NCBI GenBank assembly: GCA_034509755.1
Contig: CM067555.1
Span: forward strand, 1,186,142 to 1,250,141
Source: Anisodus tanguticus
Taxonomy: Eukaryota; Streptophyta; Magnoliopsida; Solanales; Solanaceae
DNA: 64,000 nt
Direction of reading: 5' to 3'
Shown: positions 34,205 through 46,000 of the stretch, in pieces
Layout of the letters: each line of letters opens with the position of its first letter
Numbering within the stretch: position 1 is the stretch's first letter
Notes under the pieces: model-generated
Seen by the model: only the letters and a program-made list of their open reading frames with translations
Told to the model about the DNA's origin: nothing
The model's database searches: none
Position numbers and translations under genes: made by a program

Positions 34205-34463
34205 TTTTTTTTTTTTTTATATCCAGCTTCCCGACTTACGCCAGATTATTTCTGGAGATAGTAGTCCCGGTCCCTCAGCATTACTACCAGTAAATCACGG
34301 GATGTGCCTGAATGACCAGGGTTTGAGAACATAGCAACTGATATAACTTACAAGGTCCTACCCCCAAAGAGAGCAAATTGTTGTCTCAGAGTTCAAACCC
34401 ACGCTGCAGACCTCCAACTAAATTTTAAGTTCACCTCATTTGCCATCCAGCTATGCCTCGAGG
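34205..34463 (-). mobile_element. Full-length tRNA-derived SINE
   Basis: On the minus strand the head has box-A-like TAGCTGGATGGCAAATGAGG (about 34455-34436) and box-B-like GGGTTTGAACTC (about 34400-34389). The body ends in a poly(A) tail, seen as a T run at about 34205-34219 on the plus strand. A 13-bp target duplication flanks it: ACATGACCTGTTT (34192-34204) and ACATAACCTGTTT (34464-34476). Confidence 0.85.
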
Positions 34464-34589
34464 ACATAACCTGTTTATTTCTGTTTATTTCTGGTGATAG
34501 TAATAAGTGAATGGTTCTTCATTTTTATTTTTATTTTTATTTTATGCACAGTATGGTGACAAGATATGAGATTCTATTTTTTATTATAA

Positions 34590-35000
34590 ATTTCTTACAA
34601 GCATTTCCGCAATAAATATGAAGCGAAATAATTCCACAATCCCAATTTATGTAGTAATAGTTTTTTATTAGATACGAAGTTCAATAAAGAAAAAAAGAAA
34701 AAAAGATTTTTATGATTTGCGATAGGTTTGAGACAAACTAAACTTAGATTCGTGGAATTACTACGGTGTTCCTCTTTATTTAAATACGTCCATGTACAAT
34801 TTTGATTATTATTATTTCCTCCGGCTGCGTCCTTTTCGAACCATACAAGAGATAATTGCCCATCATACGACTCCAACTACACTTGCTTCTATGGAAGGCT
34901 CGCTCCGGGCGGCTTCAGATCACTTACAATACACGAACTCTACTAAGGAAGAGTTGGGTATGAGCACTTACAATATAATTCTTCCTGTATTTATTCGATG
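34590..35000 (-). other. Unidentified segment with a group II intron domain V-like hairpin
   Basis: On the minus strand 34873-34838 begins GAGTCGTATGATGGGC and ends CTCTTGTATGGTTC. The arms pair over 10 bp with GU pairs, and the size (36 nt) and GAG...GGTTC ends resemble domain V of organelle group II introns. The flanks contain modest open frames on both strands but nothing I can name. A plastid or mitochondrial insertion is possible, not shown. Confidence 0.35.
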
Positions 35001-35292
35001 AGAAATGTGAGTCTGTTTTGTCTACTTTCTTCACCTCCTCCTATCAAAATGATAAAAAAGCAAAGCTAACTTACTTCTTATTTTCGTCTTTTGATCTCTT
35101 CTATCTATGTATGGCTTCTTGTCACCTATATTGAAGAAATGTTTGGAACCGGCTTGAAGATGACTCGAATAGAAAGACTGCTATGTTCCCTCACCCTACT
35201 TTTAAAGAAATAAAAAAATGTATGAAATGACCGTCCCTTCGAGGTTGGGTAAGTAAAATAACCATTTTTAGCTATTCGTGGAGGGTTAGCTA

Positions 35293-35330
35293 CACAACAA
35301 CAACATACCCAGTAAAATCCCACCAACATG
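35293..35330 (-). repeat. Au SINE 3'-tail scrap
   Basis: ACAACAACAACATACCCAG and a mirrored TGTTGTTGTTGTTG stretch resemble the tail of Au SINEs. Too short to classify further. Confidence 0.45.
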
Positions 35331-35368
35331 TTGTTGTTGTTGTGACGGAGAGAGTAACGGCCTAAGTT

Positions 35369-35605
35369 TTCTCCATTCCAATTTATCTGATGGTATTTTC
35401 TTTTTAATTTGCTAAAAAAATGATGCACTTTTATATTTAGAAAAATGTAATTTGAAACTTCTCCTTTTACATTTAATGAGATAATTTTATAACCACATAA
35501 ATATCTATGATTTGTTTAGGAAAAAAATGTCAAAATCCATTTTTCTTTCCTTTTAAGCTTATTTTCAGCTAACACTATCACATGAATTGATAAGGACGGA
35601 ACATA
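35369..35605. repeat. Decayed Stowaway-like MITE
   Basis: TTTCTCCATTCCAATTTATC at the left and GATAAGGACGGAACATAC at the right are loosely inverted. Ends uncertain. Confidence 0.35.
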
Positions 35606-36151
35606 CTTTTTTTTCTCTGATGGAACATATTTATATAGCATGGTCACTAATTAAAGATATCCATTACATAGTTACTTCGTCGAGTAGAAATATTTAATAT
35701 GGTTTCTGATATAGAGTCAATGGACCACCTTAAGATATCGAGACAATACTACATTTGTCAATCAAGGGATTAAACCTCTTAAACAGTAAAGTTTTTGTTG
35801 GGCAAAAAACAACTGCATGATTGAGATCATTCATGCATTCTCTTCTATAAAAGAACTAATTTACCGCAGGATTAAGATGGATATTAGTACTTACTAGTTG
35901 AGAGAAACTTATGGAGTAGTTGTGCTTTTACTTCTTCTTGTTTATCCCCTTGGTTATTGGAGAAGAACATTATATTGTCAAGGCGGAACTATAGGTTTAT
36001 CTACGAATTCAGCATAATTCAATAATTTTAGGTGGGATTTTTGTATTTGTGTGAAAAAATACACGTAATATGTACATTTTAATTATTAAAACTTTAATAA
36101 GCTATCTTCTTAGAACTCGAAATTTATAAATTCAAAATTCTAGTTTCGTTT
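35606..36151. other. AT-rich intergenic DNA, no gene seen
   Basis: Only short dispersed-repeat-like motifs (for example near 35990-36110); nothing that can be delimited. Confidence 0.35.
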
Positions 36152-36362
36152 CTAAGGAATGAATCTTGGGCCTAACTCAACCTAAAAAACTAGCTTGTAG
36201 GGTGAGGGTTGTCCAAATTCATATAAGAACCTTGTTAACTGGAGCGTGACTCTGATACCATGAATGAATGAATCTTGGATCTAACTCAACTCCAAAAACT
36301 AGCTTATAAGGTGAGATTGTCCAAGTCCATATAAAAAGTTTATATTCTCATTCAATTCTTAA
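36152..36362 (-). mobile_element. Second TRIM-like element, internally deleted
   Basis: It shares with 7020-7281 the LTR end motif (TTGGGCCTAACTCAACC) in two copies and a minus-strand primer-binding site TGGTATCAGAGTC at 36260-36248. The 3' LTR is shortened at about 36230. Confidence 0.65.
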
Positions 36363-37344
36363 CAGTTTTTATTAATATTGCTTTTTGCTTCTTTTTCATT
36401 TTTTCATTTGTTTTCCCAATGTGATCAACTGTATCTGCCACTCAACCACCAGTTACATGCTTTATTAGTAGGAGACACATTTTTATGAGTATTTTATTTT
36501 GCATTCAATTAGATTTGATGATAGAGAGCCCTTTTGTAAGAGTATACAATAGAAAAAATGTAAATTTTGGACGAACGTTCTCATAGAAATGTTGTTAGAA
36601 ATATGAGAATGAAAAGTTCATCGAAAATATTTTCAACGAAGTTTATTAAAAAAATTCATTGAAATTTTGCATTTTTTAAACAGTCACATCGAGAAAACAC
36701 ATTGTTTGAACCTTACATATAGGTAAGTTTGATGGAACAAAGCCTAGAGTATGAATGAGTATATTTATATTTGATGAAATTCCTTGTTTGAACCTTACAT
36801 ATAAGTGAACATACATTTTTTTTTAAAACTATCCAAGATGGAATTCTAACTTGAGTAGAAGTCTTTATGAGAAGTAATCAATCCTTTAACTATATAGTAA
36901 GTGTGGGACTTGATGGACGACGAAGCGTAATACGGTAATTGCATAATTTTATGGTAAATTGATTCCACTTGCTTAGGTGCATGTTTCATTTTTTCTACAT
37001 ATAGTTCATTCTGGTTTTGGTTGGGTGAGATGGTACTTTGAGGGTGAAATTGGTTCACATAAGTAAAGAAAATCAAAATCTATTTCGGAAATAAAGGAAC
37101 CAAAATACCTACGTTGGCTACCCTCTGTTTACTTTGGTAAAGTTTTTTTTTTTTAAATTACCTGTCCAATAAAAAATATGTCAATTATGTAATTGCTGAA
37201 ACATGAGAAATAGATATATAAATAATTGATAAAAACTTTAGTACAAAGTACATGTAATTTATCATTTTGTCCTCTTTTTCTTGTAGGAGTAGACAATATT
37301 CTTAACATTCATATAAGTATTTATAAATGACTCTTTTTTGCTAG
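36363..37344. other. AT-rich intergenic DNA
   Basis: No supported gene; frames here are short and lack any recognised domain. TTTGAACCTTACATATA occurs twice (about 36709 and 36787), a short direct repeat. Confidence 0.35.
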
Positions 37345-37573
37345 GTTTCACAATGGCAACGTACGTAAGCTAATAATAGAAATGTATGAAGAAGAGAAAA
37401 GAAGCTTTGAAATTGACGTGACCAAAACTAATTGGAGAAATTACTTTGTAAAGACTCGCATTCCTGGTTTACAAAAGCATACATTCTTAATGTCGAAACA
37501 ATTAATATTTGTTTGTACCTGTTTGATAAACATTATTTCAGAGATTTCATTTATATATAGAGTTGTGTATTGA
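37345..37573 (+). pseudogene. Last-exon relic of a second fatty acyl-CoA reductase
   Basis: After an acceptor-like TTTTTTGCTAG at 37334-37344 the frame reads FHNGNVRKLIIEMYEEEKR, then SFEIDVTKTNWRNYFVKTRI and PGLQKHTF. This aligns with exon 9 of the intact FAR gene (FHIGNMRNLMKEMSEEERR, then CFDIDASKINWRDYLTGIHI and PGVKKYVL). The C-terminal end diverges to a TGA at 37571. No other FAR exons were found near it, so it is a fragment of a lost tandem paralogue. Confidence 0.8.
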
Positions 37574-37574
37574 A

Positions 37575-37850
37575 TACAACTTGAAGGACATGACATATGA
37601 CTCCCAATAACTCTCTGACCTGATTAATTTGGATTTGTGTCGGGTAACGGTGGAGCCGTGAATTTTATCACGAGGATTCACAAAAATCGAACGTACGAAA
37701 ACTTCTCTTATTTTAAGGGGATTCAGAAGTTTATATATGTGCTATTTTCTTTATCTTATTTAATTACTTAATACAATTTTCAAACTTAGGAGATTCCATT
37801 GAACCCATTCAAAGGATGCGGCTTTAGATTGTTTCATTTATATTAATTAG
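37575..37850. repeat. Block A of a duplicated intergenic segment
   Basis: 37575-37700 matches 40358-40490 (shared CTCCCAATAACTCTCTGA and AATTAATTTG, and the GTGAAT-TTATC stretch). Further weaker similarity continues to about 38010 versus 40660. Confidence 0.6.
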
Positions 37851-38193
37851 CCTTTGAAAATCAATGTCGCATTACAAACAAACAACTATACCGGTACCTC
37901 ATCCCAAATAAATCGTTGTTCAATATATGAATCATCACCTATCACGTTGCTCCATTTAAATTCTGCCTCATACCAATATTATGCAGATAATAAAGTATTA
38001 ACACTTTTATATTTTCTACACGTATAAATTTCTAAACCCCCATCTTACTAAACTTTATGTGTTGAGCTGGTTAGGTTCTGTTTATTTTCATTTAATAAAA
38101 GTCTGAATCTAAATCATTGGTTTTTTCGTTCATTAAGTAGATTTGCTTTTTTTTTTTTGGGAAGAAAATAACCTTCTTGCCATGGGTGCGACT

Positions 38194-39046
38194 AGTGTTT
38201 TAAAAGGCATGAGCGTGAGGCGAGGCATTTTACTTAGCACGGGTCGAGGCGTAAATTCTGAGGCATCAGGCGTAAGCCCCGTGAATCTTTAAATTTTAAT
38301 TCATAATGTAGTAAAATAGTATAATAACACAAAAATTATAAAAATAAATTAATAATTTTAAAAATTAAATACATGATTAATGAAACTCATAGAAAACAAA
38401 ACTTCTAACATGATTTACAAGTATAAATAATGCAATGAAATAAAAGCTATTATGAGATGCAATCAATTTTAACAGCTTAACTTTCAAATAATAAAAAAAT
38501 CACAATTTCTTAAATATATCACTGTCATGCTATGTAATTTACCACCTAAAATATAATCAATAAAATTTATCATCATTATAACTAAAACATCGCTCCATCA
38601 ATTAGTGAATTAATAAAATATGATAATTTTGAGACATAAGATAACAGTATGAAGACTAATGACAAGTGCAGATGTAAAATTTGGCTACGTATTTTTAAAA
38701 GAAATGTTAAGTGATAATCACTCTCACGATGTTCTCAAATAGTAAATATACTATACTCCGGCTTGTTATTTGAGTTAATCTCAATCTTTGTATTTCTATA
38801 GATGAAAAAAACTACTATTAAGCATCAATAATTTATCAAAGAATTACGGTCAATAATGTTAATTAAGGAATTTGACACATAATTTGTGCAAGAATTGTTA
38901 GGCGAGCCCCGAGCATTGGGTGTTAGGCGTACTTAAGGCGTACGATCGGGCGTAAGCCTCACAGAACTAAGCCCCAAAATATTTCATTAGTGTACCGCCG
39001 TGGAGCAAGTCCTGAGGGGAGTCCCAAAACCGTCTTTTAAAACACT
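38194..39046. mobile_element. Foldback/Mutator-like non-autonomous element
   Basis: The left end AGTGTTTTAAAAGGC and the inverted right end AGTGTTTTAAAAGACGG enclose 853 bp. Subterminal GAGGCG/GGCGTAAGC motifs lie at both sides (38215-38280 and 38900-39010), with an AT-rich core. A target duplication could not be aligned convincingly (GGTGCGACT versus CGGTGCTAC). Confidence 0.7.
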
Positions 39047-39193
39047 CGGTGCTACAAGTATTCTTACAAAAGGTAGCCTCATTTAATTTGCCTAGAAGAG
39101 TCCTATACTAGCATTTATTTTCTTTCCAAAACTCTTTACGTTTAATTCTTATTAGGTAGACCTACTATTCACATTTTTTTAATTCACGGTGTG

Positions 39194-40180
39194 TAGGGAT
39201 GTCAACAGGGCGGGAGCGGGGAAGGGTACTCCATACCCGTACCCGCCACCTAAAACCCATCCCCACACCCGCTCCACCACCCATGGCGGGTAGCACTTTT
39301 GATACCCATACCCGCCCCACCACACACCAAACTATCCCTCATACGGGACCCAACTGGAGAGGGTGAGGGGCGGTACCCGCCCCACTGAGAGATGCTTGGA
39401 GTATTATTGGACAAGAGGTGACAAGTGTTGTGTTGGAGTTCTTTGAGAATGGTAAATTACTAAGACAAGTAAATTCTATCATTATATCTATGATCCTCAA
39501 AGTGGCAGCTCCCCAATATGTTAGTTAATATAGGCCCATATCTTGCAGCAATGTCCTATATAAATGCATTTCTAAATTAATTTGCATGAGATTAAAGAGC
39601 ATCATTCCTACTGTTGTGGCTGAAAATCAAGCAACTTTTGTAGCTGGAAGATCATTGGTTCATAATGTCTTCATATGTCATAATTTGTTTAGTCAGGGAG
39701 ATCATATGTCACCACTATTGTTTGTGTTGGTGATGGAATATCTTTCTAGAACTCTACAAGAAATGAGTGAACTATCTGATTTTCAGTTCCATCCTATGTG
39801 TAAACTCTCAAAATTGACTCACCTTATCTATGATGATGACTTGATGATTTTCTGCAAATGAAATATGAATACCATCTCTAGAGTTATGAAGGAACTCGGA
39901 CATTTCAGTGATGTAACAGATTTGGTGGCTAATTTAGATATCAGTGGAGCGGGTAAATGCGGGTACCCGCCCCATTATTTAGGCGGTGCGGGTACGGGCG
40001 GTGCGGGTATGGTGCGGGTAGCGGGTGCGGTGCGAGTATGGTGCGGGTCTTATATGAAATCCAGCCCCGCCCCACTACCCATGATGGGTAGCACTTTTGA
40101 TACTCATACCCCCCATACCCAACCCAACTAAAGCGGGTGCGGGGCAGTACCCGCATTTACCCTCCCCACTGACATCCCTA
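39194..40180. mobile_element. Composite hAT-type element carrying a LINE RT fragment
   Basis: The outer ends TAGGGATGTCA and, inverted, TAGGGATGTCAG are flanked by ACGGTGTG (39186-39193) and ACAATGTG (40181-40188), 6/8 identical. Each side (39194-39390 and 39950-40180) looks like most of one short MITE rich in GCGGGTACCCGCCCC. Between them lies LINE sequence of the opposite AT character. The inner boundaries lack complete MITE ends. Confidence 0.8.
39391..39945 (+). pseudogene. LINE reverse-transcriptase fragment captured in the hAT element
   Basis: It reads VVLEFFENGKLLRQVNS, then YRPISCSN, KCISKLICMRLKSIIPTVV, ENQATFVAGRSLVHNVFICHNL. After an internal deletion come GDHMSPLLFVLVMEYLSRTLQE and the catalytic-type YDDDLMIF, then LGHFSDVTDLVANLD. 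This is the order of the RT domain of plant L1 elements. Stops occur near 39529 and at 39859. Confidence 0.85.
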
Positions 40181-40188
40181 ACAATGTG

Positions 40189-42960
40189 CTTTGGTAGTTA
40201 TAATAAAAATAAAAAAGGAATTGGTTATGAAATTAATCACTAGTCTGTCGCTAAATTGGCCGTAACTAAAAGGACTTTGATAATCCATCACTAATTTAAT
40301 TTGTTGTTAAATAGGATTACAACAAATTTTTGTTACATTGTTTAGTGAAGAAAGATGCCTGCCATTACAATTTGAAGGAATGGCATTATATGGCTCCCAA
40401 TAACTCTCTGATACAATTAATTTGAATTCGCGTTGAGCAATGGTGTAACCGTGAATCTTATCCAGGGGAGTAAAAAAAATCGAACATGTGACCACATCCC
40501 AATTATGCTAGGGAATAGGGATTAGTTGTGCAAAAGGTAGTTTCATTTAATTAACTTTTGAAACGCCGTATTTATTAAAAAATAATTATTACATCTCAAT
40601 TCTAAACAAGTTAGGCTCAGTTATAAGAATTCTTACCGATCACGTTATTTCTTTTAAACTCATTTGATCAATACTGATATATTAAAAGCTTCGTATATTT
40701 TCAGAACATTTAAATCTCTGAAAACTCAAGACCTCCCGCTTGCTAAACGAGTGCTCTAACCAATGTAAGCTACAAGAGTTTTTATAATTTACATCACGTT
40801 TAATTAGTTAAAATTATTTGTCTTTTAAGATTTTTGTATGCATCTTAAGAAAGATATTCAGAATTTCAGGCTCTGATTGTTTCCACTTGAAGGTGGTATG
40901 AAAGTAATTAATTTGAGTTTCAGTCCATTAAATGCACTTATTTTTTTATTTTTTTATTTATAACCAACTACTTTTATTAATAGTATAGGTGTTTTGGAAC
41001 TTCTTTTTAAGGAAATGGCATTCTTCGGGGAACAGATCTAGATGGTTCATTATGAATTCACGTGAATTCATTAAATTTGCTTAGATCCTAAATATATATA
41101 TGGAGAGTTTTATTAAATATTATTGGAATACAATTGTCGTAGAAAACGGAAAGTAAGTAACTATTATAATAATAAAAAGAATAAACTAATTATTATAATA
41201 AACTGGAAATCAAGAACTTAACCGATTGCTTGTATGATTCGCTGAGTCGAGTGATGACACTCTTTCTTTAAGACAAGATTTCACTGTATATCTCCTTTTA
41301 CGGTGTTGAGCAACAGTCTCCCAAGATACAACAACAACTTTAACAAATGAGCAAAGGAAACTCAAATGTTACTCTTGAAGAACTTTGAGTATAGTGACTT
41401 TGCTAGAGATGAAGAATATGAAATCAGAAAATCTGGAGAATTTTTTAAGTGTTAAGTGTAGTGTTTCAATTGAGCCAAAGGCCTCAATTTATAATGTAAG
41501 GAGAAGACCCCTCAACTAGCCAACTAATGACCTTTAATAGCCATGTAATGACACTTGAATGAGGGGTTACCTTCAACCAAATAATGGATGAATTCATGTG
41601 GCAAGTAATGGAGAATCAATGCTCCAAAATCAGCCCAAAGGTAAGATTTTTCCAACTTCCCGTCGCAGCATTCTGCATCCGAAGCGCCACGGCTCCAACG
41701 GTTGTGGCGCCGCAGCCCTTCACGGCTCCGCGGCGATTTCCGACTCGTTTCATATTACACTTCTTCATTCCTTTACCATTGTGGAATACTTTGTCATTTG
41801 GCCAATAACCGTCCATAATTCTATGTCTCAAACGTATTACATACATACCAATATCTCTTTCACTAATGAAATTTGCGATACTTGGCACTACGTGTGTGGA
41901 AATGACGTTTCTGACGTGCGGGCCCAATTGTTCGAGTCATAAATTAATGGGATATATTTAATTCCACATTTAGTAAATTTCTACAAATATTATAGTTGCT
42001 CTTGAACCAAATTATTATTATATTATTAATTTAAAATTATCATAGAAATTCACAAAATTTAAATCATGAACCCTCCTTTAAATTCTTTGTCACTGTTTCT
42101 ACTGGGTTAGTTTCATATCATTTAATTTGCCTAGAACAGTAGTAGCATTTGTTTTCTTGCCAAAACTGTTTACGGTTAATTCTAAAGTAGATGTACTATT
42201 CATATTTCTTTTGTCTCTGCAAATATATACGACGTCTTGGAATTCGAAATGTCTTGATATCCAATTCATATGAATTCAGTATTTTGAGTGTGGAGTATAA
42301 ATTTCTATATAAATATTTACTAAAATTTAATAAATAGTAAATATGAAGTAATTAAAAATATATTTTCTTTAATAATTTAAGCTTTTAAATGAGATGATGA
42401 CTACACACTTTGACATGATATATATTAGAACAGAAAAACATCCTAGGTTCCCGTCTTATAATCGACCATTGTTTTGGCACACAATATTCAGAATTTGAAG
42501 TTTTTGGGTTCCAGTGACCTTTCAATTTGCCACCGAACCCCTTACCCATTTTTGCCACTAGGTTATAGCTTATTATATGTATATATTTATTATATTTCTC
42601 AGCATATAAGTAAGTTTGGACTAAAGCTACTGAGTTATACCAAATGAAAACGCGTACAATAAACTATATATTTACCTTACTGGCCCATATGAAAAAATCA
42701 GGTCCTAGATAGCACGCTGCGGATATAATTAAATAACTAAAGTATGCTAATCTCTTTAATATCTTCAATTTTTAGACGAGATCGTCTCACTCGTCAACAA
42801 TCTCTCTCCACCAAAAACAAAAAACATAGAGAACACAAAACTTTAATTAGGAATTCCAGAACAGGAAAAAAGATATGGTCAACAACATTACTGATACTCA
42901 TCATGTGGTAGTTGTTAGCTTTGAAGGTAAAATACACAACCAAACAACAGATTTTATTAC
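40189..42960. other. Intergenic region upstream of the FAR gene
   Basis: No gene found. 40358-40700 is block B of the duplicated segment (see 37575-37850), and 42100-42210 matches 39070-39180, its continuation. 41620-41760 is a GC-rich patch (GCGCCACGGCTCCAACGG) inside a stretch (about 41040-41950) that could be a solo LTR; its ends were not defined. The rest is AT-rich. Confidence 0.45.
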
Positions 42961-42985
42961 TGTCCTTACACTCCCTAGCTAGCTC

Positions 42986-42993
42986 TATAAATA
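42986..42993 (+). promoter_or_regulatory. TATA box of the FAR gene
   Basis: TATAAATA lies 78 bp upstream of the ATG at 43064 and is followed by a T-rich leader (43031-43047), a typical plant core-promoter layout. Confidence 0.7.
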
Positions 42994-43063
42994 GAGAAGA
43001 TTATTTTAGTTCCAATCCCACATCTTCAACTCTTTTTTTTTTTTTTTGCCAATTGCCAATAAT

Positions 43064-46000
43064 ATGCTTCCCTTCAAAAATGTTTTTCCCCTTAATACAA
43101 GGGAGCCAACTAAATTATTTTCTAAAACTTATCTTTCTCCTAGCTTTGAATATAAAATTTCATCATTTGAGAATGAAAAAAGAAAAGGGAAAATAACATG
43201 TTTGTCTTCATTTTTTTCTTCTCCTCATGATAAACATTTTTTACTTAACGCTGTCACTAATGTTGCAGCCATAGCCATGGAGGATGAAAAAGAAATTATA
43301 GCTCAAAAAGCCAATAATGGTATAGGAATTGTTGAGTTTTTTGAAGGGAAGAACATACTTGTCACTGGTGCTACAGGGTTCCTTGCTAAAGGTTATTTCA
43401 ATATTTTTAATTAATGGTAAAGTCGTTTCTGTGACGGGTTCAGACGGTAGAATCAGCCATTTCTGCTTGAGCAGAATAGCCCGCTTACATTACACGTATG
43501 GGGTTATGGCTCTTTCCCGAATCCTCTTTGAACGAAGGATATATATTTAGTGCACCGAGCTACCCCTATTTCCAGGAGACTCCGTTTTATAGTACATTAC
43601 AAATATTATTTCAGTTATATGACATTTTTCGCAGAAAATCAATAATATAAAATTATATAGGAGATCTGTAAATAAAATAGAGATAATTTTTGTAGGGCCA
43701 TTTTTTCTTCTATTGAAATTATAAGTACACCTAGGAGATTCTTGTCACTGGTGGTACAATTAGGTTTCTGGTACACAAGGTTTGCTTCCACAGATAATTT
43801 TTGTAGGGCCATTAATTAATTAGCTTTAGAGAATCCACTCGCATTTGTTTTCTTAGTGGGCTAACATTTATTTGGTCTCTACAAATTTTAGGTATGTTTT
43901 AAATTGCAATTATTGTTTTATATTGAATTTATATTATATACACTAACATTTTAAAACCTTTTTCTATACAGGTGCAGTTTTAGCAATAGTTTGTCACTTA
44001 TTACTTTGTTTTCATATAAAAAGTTAGCGTTTGTTTTATCTGTAATTAACTTTTAAGTGACCTGATAGAGTAATATTATGTCTAATGTATTTCAGATATT
44101 TGTAACATTACAAAATACATATAGTAGTACCAAACTAGTATATAGAAAGAAACAATAAACACCAAAATTGTAAATCTTGCTTGTTTTTATTCTTTATCAT
44201 CAGCTAATTTAATTTCTTGATGGTCACAACTTTTGAATAAAACAATTTTTTTGCAGCTCTGATTGAAAAGATGCTGAGAACAATACCAAAAATAAACAAG
44301 ATCTACATCCTCATCAGGGCAAAGGATAAAGGAGCTGCGTTTGAAAGATTAACTAGTGAAGTATGTTTACATATGTTTTCTTGCTACAAAGAGAAAAGAA
44401 ATTAGCGACGGATACGAATTTCTATCGCAAAATAATACAAAATTTATCGCCAATCTTATTTAACGAAGGATTAGCGACGGACTATAAAAATCCTGTACAT
44501 GCTATTTAACGACATATTAGTGAAGAATATTATAGCTATATTCCTTTTTTTTTTTGTAGGTGAACTATGAAATAATTATTTATATACCTTCTCTTTATCA
44601 TCAGATTATCGAGTCAAAATTATTCAAATGCCTAGAAGAAATGCACGGTGAATATTTCGAGCCATTCATACTAAGCAAAATTGTTCCTGCGATTGGAAAT
44701 ATATATGAGCCAAACCTTGGTATGGATATTATTACTGCTCAACAAATTGCTGAAGAAATTGATTTGATCATTGACTCTGCAGCAAACACTACATTTGATG
44801 AGAGGTTCTTTTTTTTTCTTAAATTTTTTCCCTATAAATGGCAATAAACCCCTCCGGCCGAAGACTAGTGGTAGCCTTAGGGGGATGAGAAGGATGGCCA
44901 GTCCTCTCTCCTTCGGACCCTTCTTTTCGATAAGGGGAGGCTATTCTTGAAAAGAATAGGTATGTTCAACTAGTTATTTGAACTATTCAATAAGAATAGG
45001 GATTTTCAATTTTTGTGTCATTAAGTTAGATTCCCATTTTATATTCTTTTTAGGTATGATTTAGCTCTTGATGCTAATGTGAATGGTCCATATCAACTCA
45101 TGATGTTTGCCAAGAAATGCAAGAAACTTAAACTTCTCATGCATTATTCCACAGGTATGTATTTGAATATTCTTCACTAATTGTTTTCTAGATGAGTTTA
45201 TGTTATATATATACATACACACATAATTGATAGCGTAATTTTTTATACTATTATGTATTTTAATGGATTATAATAGGTTGTTGCTCTAGTGTTTAGAATA
45301 CTACGAGGTCGTGTTATGGAGATTTATATGTTGTTTAGGTCAACTTAACCTGATAGTCTAAAATTTCTCTATACTGTCAGCACAAATAACATAAACTCTT
45401 TCTTGATAAAGTTTATGTTTTGCAAATTTTTAGCATATTTTTTACACCACCACATTAAGTTGATTTACAACATTTAAATCTTCATAACAAGCCTGATATG
45501 GTATATACAAATAGATCAATAACCTACTATAACTAGTTAAATTGAATTGATGGTATACAACTTCTTTCTTTACACTGTTAGTGCAGGTAAAACAAGCTCT
45601 TTCTAGATATGATATGTATTTCATTAAAATAATGAATTTTCTATTTATTTGATTTAAGCATATGCCAATGGAGAAAGAGAAGGGTTAATCTTGGAGAAGC
45701 CTTTTACCATGGGAGAAAGCATAACAAAGGAAAAAGTCACTTCAATTTCTCCCTTTACTAGTTTTCCATTACTGCATGCTGACAATGAAATGGACTTAGT
45801 TTCAAAACTGAAGAACAATAGTAAAAACAATGGCTTGGAGCAAGTAATGAAGGATTTAGGAGGGGAGAGGTATTTTCTCTCGTCATATAAATAAATTATA
45901 TATATATATATATATCAAAAAATCGTTAATTTCCTACCGACGTTCCATCGAAATTTGGTTCGTCCGTAAAGGGTTTCCAATGCAAAAGTCATCGATAACC

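Noticed and set aside
41584..41942. Overlapping frames in a GC-rich patch
   Set aside because: No domain, frames on all strands alike, and position inside a probable repeat.
43046..43063. Longer N-terminus for the FAR protein
   Set aside because: The upstream extension would need a TTG start directly after a T-run; the ATG at 43064 is the first proper start after the TATA box.
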